Shown piece by piece: positions 16,991 to 25,752 of a stretch of 64,000 nt of DNA. A program made the position numbers and the translations under genes. Every line of letters starts with the position of its first letter. The stretch's first letter is position 1. The notes beneath the pieces are model-generated. The model had not been told where the DNA came from. It saw only the letters and a list, made by a program, of their open reading frames with translations, and did no database searches. This DNA comes from Clostridia bacterium. GTDB taxonomy: Bacteria; Bacillota_A; Clostridia; Christensenellales; Aristaeellaceae. The stretch is taken from assembly GCA_025997215.1 (NCBI GenBank), contig BNUH01000001.1:62001-126000 (forward strand), read 5' to 3'.

Positions 16991-18151
16991 TTATCTGTGC
17001 ATCCTCCCCCGGATGCATGACAGGCTGTCGAGCGCGGCAAGCAATGTTTCATCCTTTTTCGCGAAGTGGAAACGAATCAGATCGTTGACGGGTTCACGAA
17101 AGAAACTGGATCCGGGTACAGCGCCGACACCGACCTTCCGCGCCAGCTCTTCGCAGAACTCAAGGTCGCTGTCATAGCCAAAGTCGGATATGTCCACCAG
17201 AACATAATACGCGCCTTGAGGTTCAGTGAATACTAAGCCAGCGTTTCGCAGGCCCGCCAGGAACAGTTCGCGCTTTTGGGTGTATTCGTGTGCAAGCGCA
17301 TCGTAATAACTCTGTGGGAGAACGAGTCCGGCTATCGCGGCCTCCTGTAAAGGCGCGGCAGCGCCGACTGTCAGAAAGTCGTGAACCTTCCGCGCCGTGT
17401 CAATTATCTCGGAAGGCGCGATAATATAGCCCAGCCGCCATCCTGTGATCGAATAGGTCTTCGACAGCGACGAGCAGCACAGAGTTCTCTCGCGCATACC
17501 TGGTAAAGACGATATGTATACATGACGATTAGGCGCGTATACGATATGCTCGTACACCTCGTCGGTGATAACGTACGCGTCATATTTGACGGCCAACTGC
17601 GCCACAATCGTAAGTTCTTTGCGCGTGAAAACCTTGCCTGTCGGATTCGAGGGGTTGCATAATATCAGCGCCTTCGCGCCGTCTCGAAACGCATCCTCTA
17701 AAACCTCCGGATCGAAATCAAACCCCGGCGGCGTGAGCGGTACATAAATGGGTTCCGCTCCGGCTAATATGGCATCCGCCGCGTAGTTTTCATAAAACGG
17801 TGAGAATACCGCCACCTTATCTCCTGGATTAACAATCGTCATCATGGCGCACATCATGGCTTCCGTGCTGCCGCAAGTGACGACTATTTCGCTGTTGGGA
17901 TCGATGGGGTATCCGAAGTACGCGCTTTGCTTCGCAGCCAGCGCCTCGCGGAAGTTTTGCGCGCCCCATGTCACGCTGTATTGATGCGGCAGCGAGCGCA
18001 CATCCTTCAACGCGTCAAGCAGCTGGGGCGGCGGATCAAAATCGGGAAAGCCCTGCGACAAATTGATCGCGCCGTATTGCTGCGATATACGCGTCATCCT
18101 GCGTATAACGGAATCGGTAAAGCCGGATGTGCGCTGCGATAAACCTCTCAT
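16991..18151 (-). CDS. Class I/II aminotransferase (PLP dependent)
   Basis: 386 residues, full length for fold-type I aminotransferases. INLSQGFPDFDPP opens the family signature. CNPSNPTGKVF and DEVYEHIVY are the substrate and cofactor contacts, and K231 in SSLSKTYSITGWRLGY is the Schiff-base lysine. It resembles MtnE/PatA/aromatic-type transaminases; the exact amino donor cannot be read from sequence. It is the last gene of the 22476-to-16991 minus-strand group, 63 bases after the CoA-ligase gene. The ribosome site before ATG 18151 is weak (GAAGCGG). The position next to an aryl-CoA ligase suggests aromatic amino-acid metabolism (inference). Confidence 0.88.
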   Translation of the reverse strand: MRGLSQRTSGFTDSVIRRMTRISQQYGAINLSQGFPDFDPPPQLLDALKDVRSLPHQYSVTWGAQNFREALAAKQSAYFGYPIDPNSEIVVTCGSTEAMMCAMMTIVNPGDKVAVFSPFYENYAADAILAGAEPIYVPLTPPGFDFDPEVLEDAFRDGAKALILCNPSNPTGKVFTRKELTIVAQLAVKYDAYVITDEVYEHIVYAPNRHVYISSLPGMRERTLCCSSLSKTYSITGWRLGYIIAPSEIIDTARKVHDFLTVGAAAPLQEAAIAGLVLPQSYYDALAHEYTQKRELFLAGLRNAGLVFTEPQGAYYVLVDISDFGYDSDLEFCEELARKVGVGAVPGSSFFREPVNDLIRFHFAKKDETLLAALDSLSCIRGRMHR

Positions 18152-18176
18152 AGCCGCTTCAAAACCGTCCTATCAT

Positions 18177-18206
18177 TGTTTCGATCTGTTTCAACCTGTT
18201 TCGACC
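18177..18206. repeat. Three tandem 10-base repeats before the aminotransferase gene
   Basis: TGTTTCGATC, TGTTTCAACC and TGTTTCGACC follow each other without gaps at 18177, 18187 and 18197, one helical turn apart. They lie in the 63-base gap between the CoA-ligase stop and the aminotransferase start. They could be a protein-binding array or simple replication slippage. Confidence 0.6.
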
Positions 18207-18214
18207 AAATTCCA

Positions 18215-19576
18215 TCAAATCGAATAATCGCTGGGTGATTTCACTTTGGTGACGACGCGCTCATCCTTGATACGCTTCGCCTTGTGGGTACTGCGTTCAA
18301 GACTGCCGTCGGGGAGCACGATCACGCTGGCGGGCTTGACGCCGATGCGAGCTTTAAGCGAGTCGGTTACGCGTCTTGCCACATCAGCGTCGCTGACCTT
18401 TCCGGCGGTGGCGTTCTCGACCGTGACCTCGAACTTGCAGGTGAAGCTCTCCTCATAGATGCGCACTGAATATTCACCCGTGACCTCTGGCAGTTCCCGG
18501 ACTGTATACTCTATATCGGATGGGTAAACGTTCACAGCGCTGACGATGAACATATCATCCTTGCGTCCGTCAACAAATATCCTGCCATGAGTGCGCCCGC
18601 ACTTGCACCTGTCGATGACGAACCGGCCTATGTCGCCCGTGCGGAATCGGATAATCGGCCTAGCTTTTTTACGAAGCGTTGTGAACACCAGCTCGCCGCG
18701 CTCGCCTGGCTTCAACAGTTCATCGGTCACCAGGTCAACCGTCTCAACATAGATGTGATCCTCCGCGATGTGCAAACCGTCGTGGTATTCGCACTGTCCG
18801 GCGCACGCGCCGAATATATCCGACAGCCCGTAGAAGTCATACACGTCAGCGCCCCATAGCTCTGCGATCGCGTCGCGAGTCGCGTCAATTGAGCCGCCCA
18901 TTTCACCCGCAACCATTATCTTGCGGATTGACAGATCGGTCCGTGGATCGACGCCGCTCTTTCGGCAGGTTTCGCCAAGATACCACGCATATGAAGGACT
19001 CGTCCATATACACGTCGGCTGATACGTCTTCAGTATATAGATCAGACGCTCGCTGGGCAAGGTGCCGCCCCAGATACACAGCGCGCCGAGCTGTTGCGCG
19101 CCAATGACATCCGGTCCGCCGACATACAACGAAAAGTTGAGCGCATGGACATATCGATCATTCGGACGCATGCCCGCGGCCCAGAACAGCCGGGACTCGA
19201 CGTCCTGCCATTCGTCAAAATCCTGCTGGGTAAACGGGCTCATGGTCGGTACGCCCGTTGAACCGCTGGATGTTGAGACGAAAACAACATCCTCTTCGGG
19301 TACAGCGGCGAGTTCGCCCAGGAAAGAACCCACGCCCTGCGTGTCGCGCTGCGTTTTCTTGTCGATAAATGGGAATTTTGCCAGATCAGCCAATGATGTA
19401 AGATCCGGCGGCACCACGCCTGCAGCGTCAAACGCGCGCTTATAGTATGGCGAATGCTCATACGCCCACGTCAGTTCTTCACGCAACGCCTTGAGCTGAT
19501 ACTCGCCCAGTTGTTCGCGGGATTGAGTTTCGATCTCCTCGCGCCAGTAATTGCCACTAGGTAAATGCTTTGCCAT
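18215..19576 (-). CDS. Phenylacetate-CoA ligase-like adenylate-forming enzyme
   Basis: 453 residues, close to PaaK. The ATP loop is STSSGSTGVPT (101-111). YDFYGLSDIFGACAG and the C-terminal lid (RTHGRIFVDGRKDDMFIVSAVNVYPSDIE) follow the PaaK pattern, including Cys residues near CKCGRTHG. It should convert an arylacetate or related acid plus CoA and ATP to the acyl-CoA. An AAGGGGG site precedes ATG 19576. It lies 38 bases downstream of the permease gene of a NitT/TauT-type importer and upstream of an aminotransferase. That order suggests uptake then activation of an aromatic acid. The substrate could also be a different small carboxylate. Confidence 0.87.
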   Translation of the reverse strand: MAKHLPSGNYWREEIETQSREQLGEYQLKALREELTWAYEHSPYYKRAFDAAGVVPPDLTSLADLAKFPFIDKKTQRDTQGVGSFLGELAAVPEEDVVFVSTSSGSTGVPTMSPFTQQDFDEWQDVESRLFWAAGMRPNDRYVHALNFSLYVGGPDVIGAQQLGALCIWGGTLPSERLIYILKTYQPTCIWTSPSYAWYLGETCRKSGVDPRTDLSIRKIMVAGEMGGSIDATRDAIAELWGADVYDFYGLSDIFGACAGQCEYHDGLHIAEDHIYVETVDLVTDELLKPGERGELVFTTLRKKARPIIRFRTGDIGRFVIDRCKCGRTHGRIFVDGRKDDMFIVSAVNVYPSDIEYTVRELPEVTGEYSVRIYEESFTCKFEVTVENATAGKVSDADVARRVTDSLKARIGVKPASVIVLPDGSLERSTHKAKRIKDERVVTKVKSPSDYSI

Positions 19577-19614
19577 GATTTTATCCCCCTTATACCTGAT
19601 TATTTATTTGCATG

Positions 19615-20574
19615 TTACTTCCATCTTAATAAAAAACGCTGCAGTTTGTTGAATGCGAAATATACAAGGCTGATAACGGTACCGATTGCTATTACCCCGA
19701 CGATAGTTCGCGTATAATTCCCCAGGTCTGAATAGTTTTTCACATAAAACCCCAGCCCGGATTTCGCTGCGATCATCTCGGCGGACGTAAGCAGTATGAA
19801 CGATACGGTGAGCGCCTGCGACGCGCCCAGCAGTATTTGAGGCAGCGCGGCATTGATGACGATGTTGAACAGCATGGAAAAACGCCGGACGCAAAGTGAC
19901 CGCGCAGCGTTGATCACCTGTCTGTCAATGAGCATGACGCCGCTCATCGTACCGCCCAGTATCGGCCAGAACGAAGCCAGGAATATGACCATGGCGGAGA
20001 CCGTCTTGAACGTAGGCAGCAAGGCTATCCCATACGGGATGTATACGACCGGCGGGATCGAGCCGATGAACTTCGATATCAGCGCAGCGGCCGATCCGAA
20101 CCTCGCGCTGCTGCCCAAGGCCAGGCCCAGAGGAACGGCAATCACCAGGGCGAGCGAGTATCCCTTGACTATCAACAATAATGACGCACCTGTATGTGTC
20201 AGCAACGGCTGCGCGTCCTGGAGAATCTGCCTTATAACTATCCCTAATGAGGGGAACAGCTGTTCCCTCAATATATTCAGCTTCACGGTCGCCAGCGTCC
20301 AACCAATGAATAGCACATATATAAATGACGCTATATCTGAAAACAATGTCAGTGAGGCGTTCTTTTCTGAATTTCGTCTTTTTATGATTAATGAAACAGC
20401 TATAAGCGCAGTCTCGACAATTGCAATGAAAACTATGGCGTAAACCGGCGCGTCGGCGACCGGCAAATCCGTCTTGCCGCGCATCTTTGATGAAGCCGTA
20501 GGCAGCAGTTGTATGAGCATGAACACAATAAACAATACATGCGAGACGCGTATAAACCGCTTTCCTTGCCTCAT
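19615..20574 (-). CDS. NitT/TauT-type ABC transporter permease with N-terminal membrane extension
   Basis: 319 residues against about 250-260 for SsuC/TauC. The extra N-terminus has two spans (VLFIVFMLIQLLP and VYAIVFIAIVETALIAVSL) and a basic loop. The conserved core contains IPLGLALGSS-like text (AVPLGLALGSSARFG), IPYGIALLPTFKTVSAM and INAARSLCVRRFSMLFNIV, the coupling loop. The start overlaps the ATPase stop (ATGA). With the ATPase and binding protein it forms a complete importer of sulfonate, nitrate, riboflavin-precursor or aromatic-acid type. Confidence 0.88.
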   Translation of the reverse strand: MRQGKRFIRVSHVLFIVFMLIQLLPTASSKMRGKTDLPVADAPVYAIVFIAIVETALIAVSLIIKRRNSEKNASLTLFSDIASFIYVLFIGWTLATVKLNILREQLFPSLGIVIRQILQDAQPLLTHTGASLLLIVKGYSLALVIAVPLGLALGSSARFGSAAALISKFIGSIPPVVYIPYGIALLPTFKTVSAMVIFLASFWPILGGTMSGVMLIDRQVINAARSLCVRRFSMLFNIVINAALPQILLGASQALTVSFILLTSAEMIAAKSGLGFYVKNYSDLGNYTRTIVGVIAIGTVISLVYFAFNKLQRFLLRWK

Positions 20575-21407
20575 ATCATAACCTCGCCGCTTGCGGCCTC
20601 TCTATGGTGATCGCCAAAGAAATCGGCGTACAGTTCGCGCCTGTAGTCGTCATAAACGACCGAGCGCATCAATTCCTCACGGTAACGCGGACGCGGAAAC
20701 TGTACGGGAATGTCGCGCCGCACACGTCCTGGGCTGTCCGTGAGCAGGATGATCCTGTCGGATAGAAAGATCGCCTCATCCAGATCGTGCGTTACAAATA
20801 CCACCGTTTTGCGCGTGCTTTCATGAGCCCATAAATCCAGAAGCAATTCTTGGAGAATTACGCGATTCCTCGCGTCGACAGCCCCGAACGGTTCATCCAT
20901 TAGCAATATTTCACAGTCCATGGCCAGCGCGCGAACGATGGCCACGCGCTGCTGCATACCGCCGCTCAACCTGGATGGGTACCTGTTTGCGGCGTCGGCC
21001 AGTCCAACCTTAGCGAGATATGTGTCGGCAATCTCGCGTATCGCGCGGTTGGACAGACCACGCTTGGATTGCTTCACGCCGAAGATCACGTTCTCTCGCG
21101 CGGTCATCCATGGGAATAGCGAATACTGCTGGAATACAACGCCGCGATCCAGGCCTGGACCTGATACGATTTTGCCATCGCTAGTGATAACCTTACCATC
21201 GATAGATACAACGCCGCTAGAGGGGCATGTAAGCCCCTCTAGCACGGATAACAGCGTACTCTTGCCGCAGCCGCTTGAACCGACGATGCTGACAAACTGT
21301 CCGCCTGGTACGCTAAGCGAGATTCCGTCGAGCGCGCGATGGTTCTGCCCGCGCTCGTTGAAATCAACAACCAGATCTTTTATCTCGATCTTAGATATCA
21401 TTTGCAT
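20571..21407 (-). CDS. NitT/TauT-type ABC transporter ATP-binding protein
   Basis: 279 residues from ATG 21407; an alternative ATG is two codons later. Either start overlaps the end of the binding-protein gene, so coupling is likely. Walker A is GSSGCGKST, Q-loop FQQYSLFPW, signature LSGGMQQRVAIVRAL, Walker B ILLMDEPFGAVD and H-loop VFVTHDLDEA. The tail (RRDIPVQFPRPRYREELM) is typical of SsuB/TauB. It powers the 19615 permease. Confidence 0.92.
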   Translation of the reverse strand: MQMISKIEIKDLVVDFNERGQNHRALDGISLSVPGGQFVSIVGSSGCGKSTLLSVLEGLTCPSSGVVSIDGKVITSDGKIVSGPGLDRGVVFQQYSLFPWMTARENVIFGVKQSKRGLSNRAIREIADTYLAKVGLADAANRYPSRLSGGMQQRVAIVRALAMDCEILLMDEPFGAVDARNRVILQELLLDLWAHESTRKTVVFVTHDLDEAIFLSDRIILLTDSPGRVRRDIPVQFPRPRYREELMRSVVYDDYRRELYADFFGDHHREAASGEVMI

Positions 21408-22476
21408 CGAAATGCGCGCGGAGTTCCTGGTATATCGGGTCGCTCGGTTCCTGTTCAAGCAGTTGAGCAAGCGCGGCGTCGTAGATGGCCGTGTTGTAAT
21501 GCTCTTCAATGTCGTAGTCGGTTGTGTAACCGAACTCGACCACTCCGGTTTTCAGCGCGCTCGTCGCTTTTTTATCCGGATCAGGATGGCTTAACGCGTG
21601 CCCGCCGTACACCTCAAACTCAATGCTGTCAAGCTCGATGTCGATGTATACCTTCACATCCGCTATCGTCTTATCATGATTCTCTTGCGAGAACTTGTAC
21701 GCGCGAATGATCGCACGCTCGAACGCGGCGTATGTATTGGGTTTGTCCTCGAGCGCTTCGGTCAGCGCGACCTGACGGCAGCAGGGCTGATTCTCAAACA
21801 ACGGCTCTTCGTTGCAGTAGTAGATCACCTCATAGCCCAGGTTTTTCGCTATGGACGTATAAGGGCTGTAAGCGCTGGCAGCGTCAATGCTCTCATTCGC
21901 CAACGCGTTAAACGCATCCTTCTGGCTGTCAAAGTAGATGACGTTGACGTCCTTGCCATCTTCAGGCGCGCCATAGGAAAGCCCGGCTTCGGTAAGGAGT
22001 TGCAGCAGTTCGAGATCCTGCACGCTGTTCTTGACCGACGCGACGTTCTTGCCCTTCAGGATCGTAATATCCCATGAATCCAGCCCGTCGAACAGCTCCG
22101 GCTTACCCACGTACCCATGGCCATTGGACATCGCCCCGCCAAATATGGAGACCGGATGTTCCTGGCTTTGGAACGTTATCGTTGGCACAGAACCGATGAA
22201 GGCGGCATCTAGTTGCCCTGCTTCAAGCGCCGTTACCATCTCGCCGGCGCTGGAGAACAGCAGTAGCTCCGCGTCGAGCCCTTCTTCCTTAAAGAAGCCC
22301 TCTTCCTGCGCCACGAATCCAAGTAGATGCGCGGTGGAATTCAAGTGACCGAGCTTGAACGTCGTCTGCTCCAGCGCCGACGCGTCCGCTGCAACAGCAG
22401 AACTTGCTCCAAAGGCAGCGAGCACAATGGCTAGCGCGAGAAGCACCACAATACCTTGGGTTTTACGCATTTTCAT
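21391..22476 (-). CDS. NitT/TauT-type substrate-binding protein
   Basis: 361 residues from ATG 22476, which follows GGAGGGGTCA; the frame is open further upstream but through the promoter region. The signal peptide ends ASSAVAADAS with no lipobox. TTFKLGHLNSTAHLLGFVAQ, EEGFFKEEGLDAELLLFSS and EAGQLDAAFIGSVPTITF are the hallmarks of the SsuA/TauA/NMT1-like fold. It is the first gene of a five-gene minus-strand run (binding protein, ATPase, permease, aryl-CoA ligase, aminotransferase). The ligand is not deducible; the neighbours suggest an aromatic or other organic acid. Confidence 0.9.
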   Translation of the reverse strand: MKMRKTQGIVVLLALAIVLAAFGASSAVAADASALEQTTFKLGHLNSTAHLLGFVAQEEGFFKEEGLDAELLLFSSAGEMVTALEAGQLDAAFIGSVPTITFQSQEHPVSIFGGAMSNGHGYVGKPELFDGLDSWDITILKGKNVASVKNSVQDLELLQLLTEAGLSYGAPEDGKDVNVIYFDSQKDAFNALANESIDAASAYSPYTSIAKNLGYEVIYYCNEEPLFENQPCCRQVALTEALEDKPNTYAAFERAIIRAYKFSQENHDKTIADVKVYIDIELDSIEFEVYGGHALSHPDPDKKATSALKTGVVEFGYTTDYDIEEHYNTAIYDAALAQLLEQEPSDPIYQELRAHFDANDI

Positions 22477-22566
22477 TGACCCCTCCAACTTTCCAATTTT
22501 CCTTGTTTCGTAGTGGACGTAATGATCCCACAAATTCATACTTAACAGGTGTGAATTATACATAAC

Positions 22567-22594
22567 ATAATACACCAATTAGGCCGATTGTCAA
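22567..22594 (-). promoter_or_regulatory. Promoter of the NitT/TauT importer operon
   Basis: On the minus strand TTGACA (22594-22589), a 16-base spacer and TATTAT (22572-22567) lie about 90 bases upstream of the binding-protein start. The rest of 22595-22734 shows no gene. Confidence 0.6.
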
Positions 22595-22734
22595 GTCGAC
22601 ATTATTCACAATTTTCCAGCAAATTTGTTATCTGTTTTTTTCCCAGATACCCAAGCAATGTCAGAGTTGCCCACGTCTCTATCGAAAGGTATGCGTAAAA
22701 TGGGGGCCGGGAGGCGTCTATTTCCACATAAAAC

Positions 22735-22762
22735 GAGGAATCCAGCAGATGCTGGATTCCTC
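22735..22762 (-). terminator. Terminator of the tRNA-Ser transcript
   Basis: A perfect 13-base-pair hairpin (22735-22747 with 22750-22762, two-base loop) lies seven bases beyond the 3' end of the tRNA. It is followed on the minus strand by GTTTTATG. Confidence 0.75.
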
Positions 22763-22768
22763 AATCTG

Positions 22769-22854
22769 CGGAGAGGGCGGGATTCGAACCCGCGTGGGGT
22801 TGCCCCCTAACGGTTTTCAAGACCGCCGCGTTATGACCGCTTCGCTACCTCTCC
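22769..22854 (-). tRNA. tRNA-Ser, anticodon UGA
   Basis: On the minus strand the acceptor GGAGAGG pairs with CCTCTCC. The anticodon loop is CTTGAAA with anticodon TGA, reading UCA. There is a long variable arm (AGGGGGCAACCCC) as in serine tRNAs, and the T arm is CGGGTTCGAATCCCG. The discriminator base is G, and CCA is not encoded (CAG follows). Length 86. Upstream, 22876-22901 holds an imperfect GC-rich hairpin without a U tract. Confidence 0.95.
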
Positions 22855-22977
22855 GCGCGTCGCATCCGCTCCTGCGGGAAAGGGACTCACGTCCCCTTCC
22901 CGACCATCCCCCGGGGTTTGGAACGAACGGGGGTTGGTGTCGGACGTATGGGAATCGTCAATGGCCAGTGCCGAGGG

Positions 22978-23838
22978 TTATGGCTTATCGATGAATAATA
23001 CTCCGAGAGTATTCTGCCCGCAGTGGCTTGTGATTACACAGCCGGCCTGGTTTTCGATCACCTCGTCAAAATAATGCAGGTTGGTTATCTCCTCGCGCAC
23101 CGCATCAAGCGCGGCAGGATCGGTGTCCAGCGTGGAGGTGAGGAATACGCGTTTTGGGTCGATACGGCCGACCGCGTTTGCTAGCACGGACTGCGCGTAC
23201 TGACGCGCCACGCTTACATAACCGCCGCGGTATTTTTCCGTCGGCGATAATTCGCCGTGGATTACGTCGATGCGCGGCTTAATTTTCAACAGCATCGCGC
23301 TGATGTTCTGTACCGCCGAGCAGCGTCCGCCGTAGTAGAGGTACGTCAACGTATCCAGCACAAAACTGGCGCGAACACGCGGTATCACGTCCGTCAACGC
23401 TTTGGCGATCTCGGCGGCGCTGCGGCCCTCATTGGCCAGGTCGCACGCGGCCAGCACCAGCTCACCTATCCCGGATGAAAGGCTCTGGCTGTTCACGCAG
23501 TAGATCGGGTGGCCGGGGAATTCGGCGGCCGCAGTCCTGGCGCTGTTGAGCGTTGTGGACATAGCCTCCGAAATCCCGATGAATACTATCTCATCGCCCG
23601 CTTTTACCAGCGGCTCGAATATCGCAACGAAATCGCCGATCGTAGGCGCGGAAGTTTTCGGCGGCTTTTTCGTGCGGTCGAAGTATTCATATAGATCGCG
23701 CGGATGCGCCTGGATGCCGTCCATCAGGCTGTCGCTGTCAAGCGTGATGTACAGCGGCACGATGCCGATATTATACCGCTTGATCAGGTCGCTTGTCAAA
23801 TCGGATGTCGAATCCGCCAATATTTTGACGCGAGCCAT
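22978..23838 (-). CDS. DegV family fatty-acid-binding protein
   Basis: 286 residues from ATG 23838, five bases after AAGGAG. VKILADSTSDLTSDLI opens the fold. TSAPTIGDF and FIGISEAMSTTLNSA form the carboxylate-binding loops, and SQSLSSGIGELVLAA is also conserved. DegV/FakB proteins present fatty acids to a FakA kinase for phospholipid synthesis; FakA is not in this window. The gene lies 57 bases downstream of the secreted unknown at 23896, with a TGTACA repeat between them that may control it. Confidence 0.9.
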   Translation of the reverse strand: MARVKILADSTSDLTSDLIKRYNIGIVPLYITLDSDSLMDGIQAHPRDLYEYFDRTKKPPKTSAPTIGDFVAIFEPLVKAGDEIVFIGISEAMSTTLNSARTAAAEFPGHPIYCVNSQSLSSGIGELVLAACDLANEGRSAAEIAKALTDVIPRVRASFVLDTLTYLYYGGRCSAVQNISAMLLKIKPRIDVIHGELSPTEKYRGGYVSVARQYAQSVLANAVGRIDPKRVFLTSTLDTDPAALDAVREEITNLHYFDEVIENQAGCVITSHCGQNTLGVLFIDKP

Positions 23839-23858
23839 GTTCACTCCTTAATCATTCA

Positions 23859-23875
23859 TGTACATTTACTGTACA
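23859..23875. promoter_or_regulatory. Paired TGTACA palindromes, possible operator before degV
   Basis: TGTACA (23859-23864) and TGTACA (23870-23875) are each self-complementary and are spaced 11 bases centre to centre, about one helical turn. They lie 21 bases upstream of the degV ATG, ahead of the AAGGAG. A regulator binding both sites on one face is plausible. None is identified. Confidence 0.4.
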
Positions 23876-23895
23876 TTCATTGAATTCCGTAGACG

Positions 23896-24678
23896 CTAAT
23901 TGGCGACATAACGCTGGGCTGTCAGCCTCGGCGCGCCGTCCTGCCATACCATAGTTGAGACGATGAATCCCAGCGGTTGTTCCTGTGCGGTAGATGAAAC
24001 CGTCTGCCACAGGTCCATAGCCAGGCGATCGTTGTACATCGTAAGCGTGTAATCGTTGAAGCCGGATACCGACGCCCGCAAGGTCGCCGGAACCGTGCCG
24101 TCATCCTTGTAAACGGCGCGCGTCTCGTCCGCGCCGATCTGAACGCTCAGCACAAAATCATATGCTTGGCTGCTCAATTCCAGCACATAACCGCGCGTGA
24201 ACTCCGCCTGAAAGCGATAATGCGCGTCGGTAGCCGCGTCGGGCATGGTGTAAACGGTATACTCGCCCGCAGGCGAAGAGATTATTGTGATCGAATAAGT
24301 ACCGCTCACGGGGTCGGATGTCAGCGCGATCAAGTCGCTCTCGCCGCCGCCCGTGAAATCGCCAGAGCTTAGTTTGAGCAATGCGATCGAGTCGCCGGAG
24401 CCTATCGGGATAACCGAGCTGCGTTGATCGCCGTACGATACGACCAGTTGGGTGAAGCCTTGGTTTGGGATGACCTCGACACGATCCGACAGAGCGTCGC
24501 CGTCCAGGTAAGCCATTGCGCTTCGGCCATCCTCAACGAGCCAGTTGAAGTACGGAGCCGCGGCCATCGCGGATGAAGTCAGAGTGCAAGCGAGTATTGA
24601 CGCCAGTGTTAGTAACAACAACAGGCGTTTGGGGCGAGTGGAGTGCGTTATCGGGGAAAGTAATGAGGTTATATCCAT
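23896..24678 (-). CDS. Secreted protein of unknown function
   Basis: 260 residues. The signal peptide, after a 17-residue polar start, is LLLLLTLASILACTL and ends near SSAMAAAPY. The mature part is beta-rich and includes AYLDGDALSDRVEVI and KLSSGDFTGGGESDLIALT. That D-x-D/G-rich text resembles FG-GAP/VCBS-like calcium-binding repeats (DGDALSD; GDFTGGGESD), but too few copies are visible to assign a propeller. It has no anchor. It sits 12 bases after the 24691 membrane-protein gene, so the two are probably cotranscribed. I do not recognise a family. Confidence 0.7.
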   Translation of the reverse strand: MDITSLLSPITHSTRPKRLLLLLTLASILACTLTSSAMAAAPYFNWLVEDGRSAMAYLDGDALSDRVEVIPNQGFTQLVVSYGDQRSSVIPIGSGDSIALLKLSSGDFTGGGESDLIALTSDPVSGTYSITIISSPAGEYTVYTMPDAATDAHYRFQAEFTRGYVLELSSQAYDFVLSVQIGADETRAVYKDDGTVPATLRASVSGFNDYTLTMYNDRLAMDLWQTVSSTAQEQPLGFIVSTMVWQDGAPRLTAQRYVAN

Positions 24679-24690
24679 TGTGATACTCCA

Positions 24691-25752
24691 TCAGGGACTG
24701 CCGGGCGACGGATCGGGCTTCACGCTGATTTTAACGCGCCGCGTGCGCAGCATACCTATTAGTAGCGTTAGCGCGCCCGCGAGCAGCGTCAGGTAGTATG
24801 TAAAGAAGCGCCACACGAGCATTGCGGGGAATACGCTGGATTCGGGGAAAATCTTACCAAGGAATAGGTAGAATGAGCCTTCTTGCGCGCCGGACGCGCC
24901 GGGCGTAGGGATCATGGACGCGCATAGGTACATGAGCATTTGGATCGTTACGATAACGCCGTACGATACTGTGCTCCAGCCGAAGCCTCGGTACACAAAA
25001 TACACCATACTCATATAACAAAGCACCTGACCGCATGATAGTGCGGCGGACGCGATCATCAGCGCGGGGCGTTTGAATAATTGTTGAGCAATCTGCTCAT
25101 ATTCGCCGACGTATTTGCGCAGGCCTTCCACATTCCTGTCGGGGTTGCGCAGCACGCGTATACGTCCAAGGAAACGCAGTATCGCTTCGACGGGTTTCGC
25201 GATCCACGTGCCTTTGGCAAGGACGAGCACGAGGAAGCCAGTCCACACGAGATTCAGCAGGAGGCCTACTGTCAGTACCCACCTTGTGAGGGTCAGGAGC
25301 GACATGGCCGTTCGGCCGTGCACTACCCACATGCCTGTGGTCAGTAACACTAGCAGGAATTGGAAACCGGCGGTTTCGACCGCCACTGCTGAGGTGCCGA
25401 CGCTTGCTGGGATAGAGCGCTTCGTCAGCTCGTATACCTGCATGGGCTGGCCGCCTGTCGCGGCGGGCGTGATTCCTGCGTAGAATAGGCCTACCAGTGT
25501 TACGCGCAGCGCGCCGATCATGCTTAGGTGATGGCCTTGGCAGCGGCAGTATATGACCAGCGCTAAGGCGCGTAGGCTTATGTACCCGCACCAGCAGGCG
25601 GCTACTGCGAATACGAAGCCGCGCCGCACGTTCAGCAGCGCGTTCCAGGCCTGATGTACATCCTCCGCGGTGAAGCCAAGTACCAGTAAGAACGCCAGCG
25701 AAGCGACAGGGAAAAGGATACTGATGATCCATTTAGCCCAGGAGGATTTCAT
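24691..25752 (-). CDS. Lysylphosphatidylglycerol synthase-like transmembrane protein (UPF0104)
   Basis: 353 residues with about eight spans. GITPAATGGQPMQVYELTKR is the conserved UPF0104/AglD-like loop; SMIPTPGASGAQEGSFYLFL is the second hallmark, near the C-terminus. It matches the membrane (flippase-like) half of MprF without the synthetase domain. Members move lipids or act in envelope assembly. A strong promoter lies at 25824-25852. The AAGAGGAG site is 13 bases from the ATG, rather far. First gene of a probable operon with the secreted unknown. Confidence 0.87.
   Translation of the reverse strand: MKSSWAKWIISILFPVASLAFLLVLGFTAEDVHQAWNALLNVRRGFVFAVAACWCGYISLRALALVIYCRCQGHHLSMIGALRVTLVGLFYAGITPAATGGQPMQVYELTKRSIPASVGTSAVAVETAGFQFLLVLLTTGMWVVHGRTAMSLLTLTRWVLTVGLLLNLVWTGFLVLVLAKGTWIAKPVEAILRFLGRIRVLRNPDRNVEGLRKYVGEYEQIAQQLFKRPALMIASAALSCGQVLCYMSMVYFVYRGFGWSTVSYGVIVTIQMLMYLCASMIPTPGASGAQEGSFYLFLGKIFPESSVFPAMLVWRFFTYYLTLLAGALTLLIGMLRTRRVKISVKPDPSPGSP

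Noticed and set aside
22876..22901. A terminator after degV
   Set aside because: The hairpin has a mismatch, lacks a U tract and lies about 77 bases past the stop, just before the tRNA.
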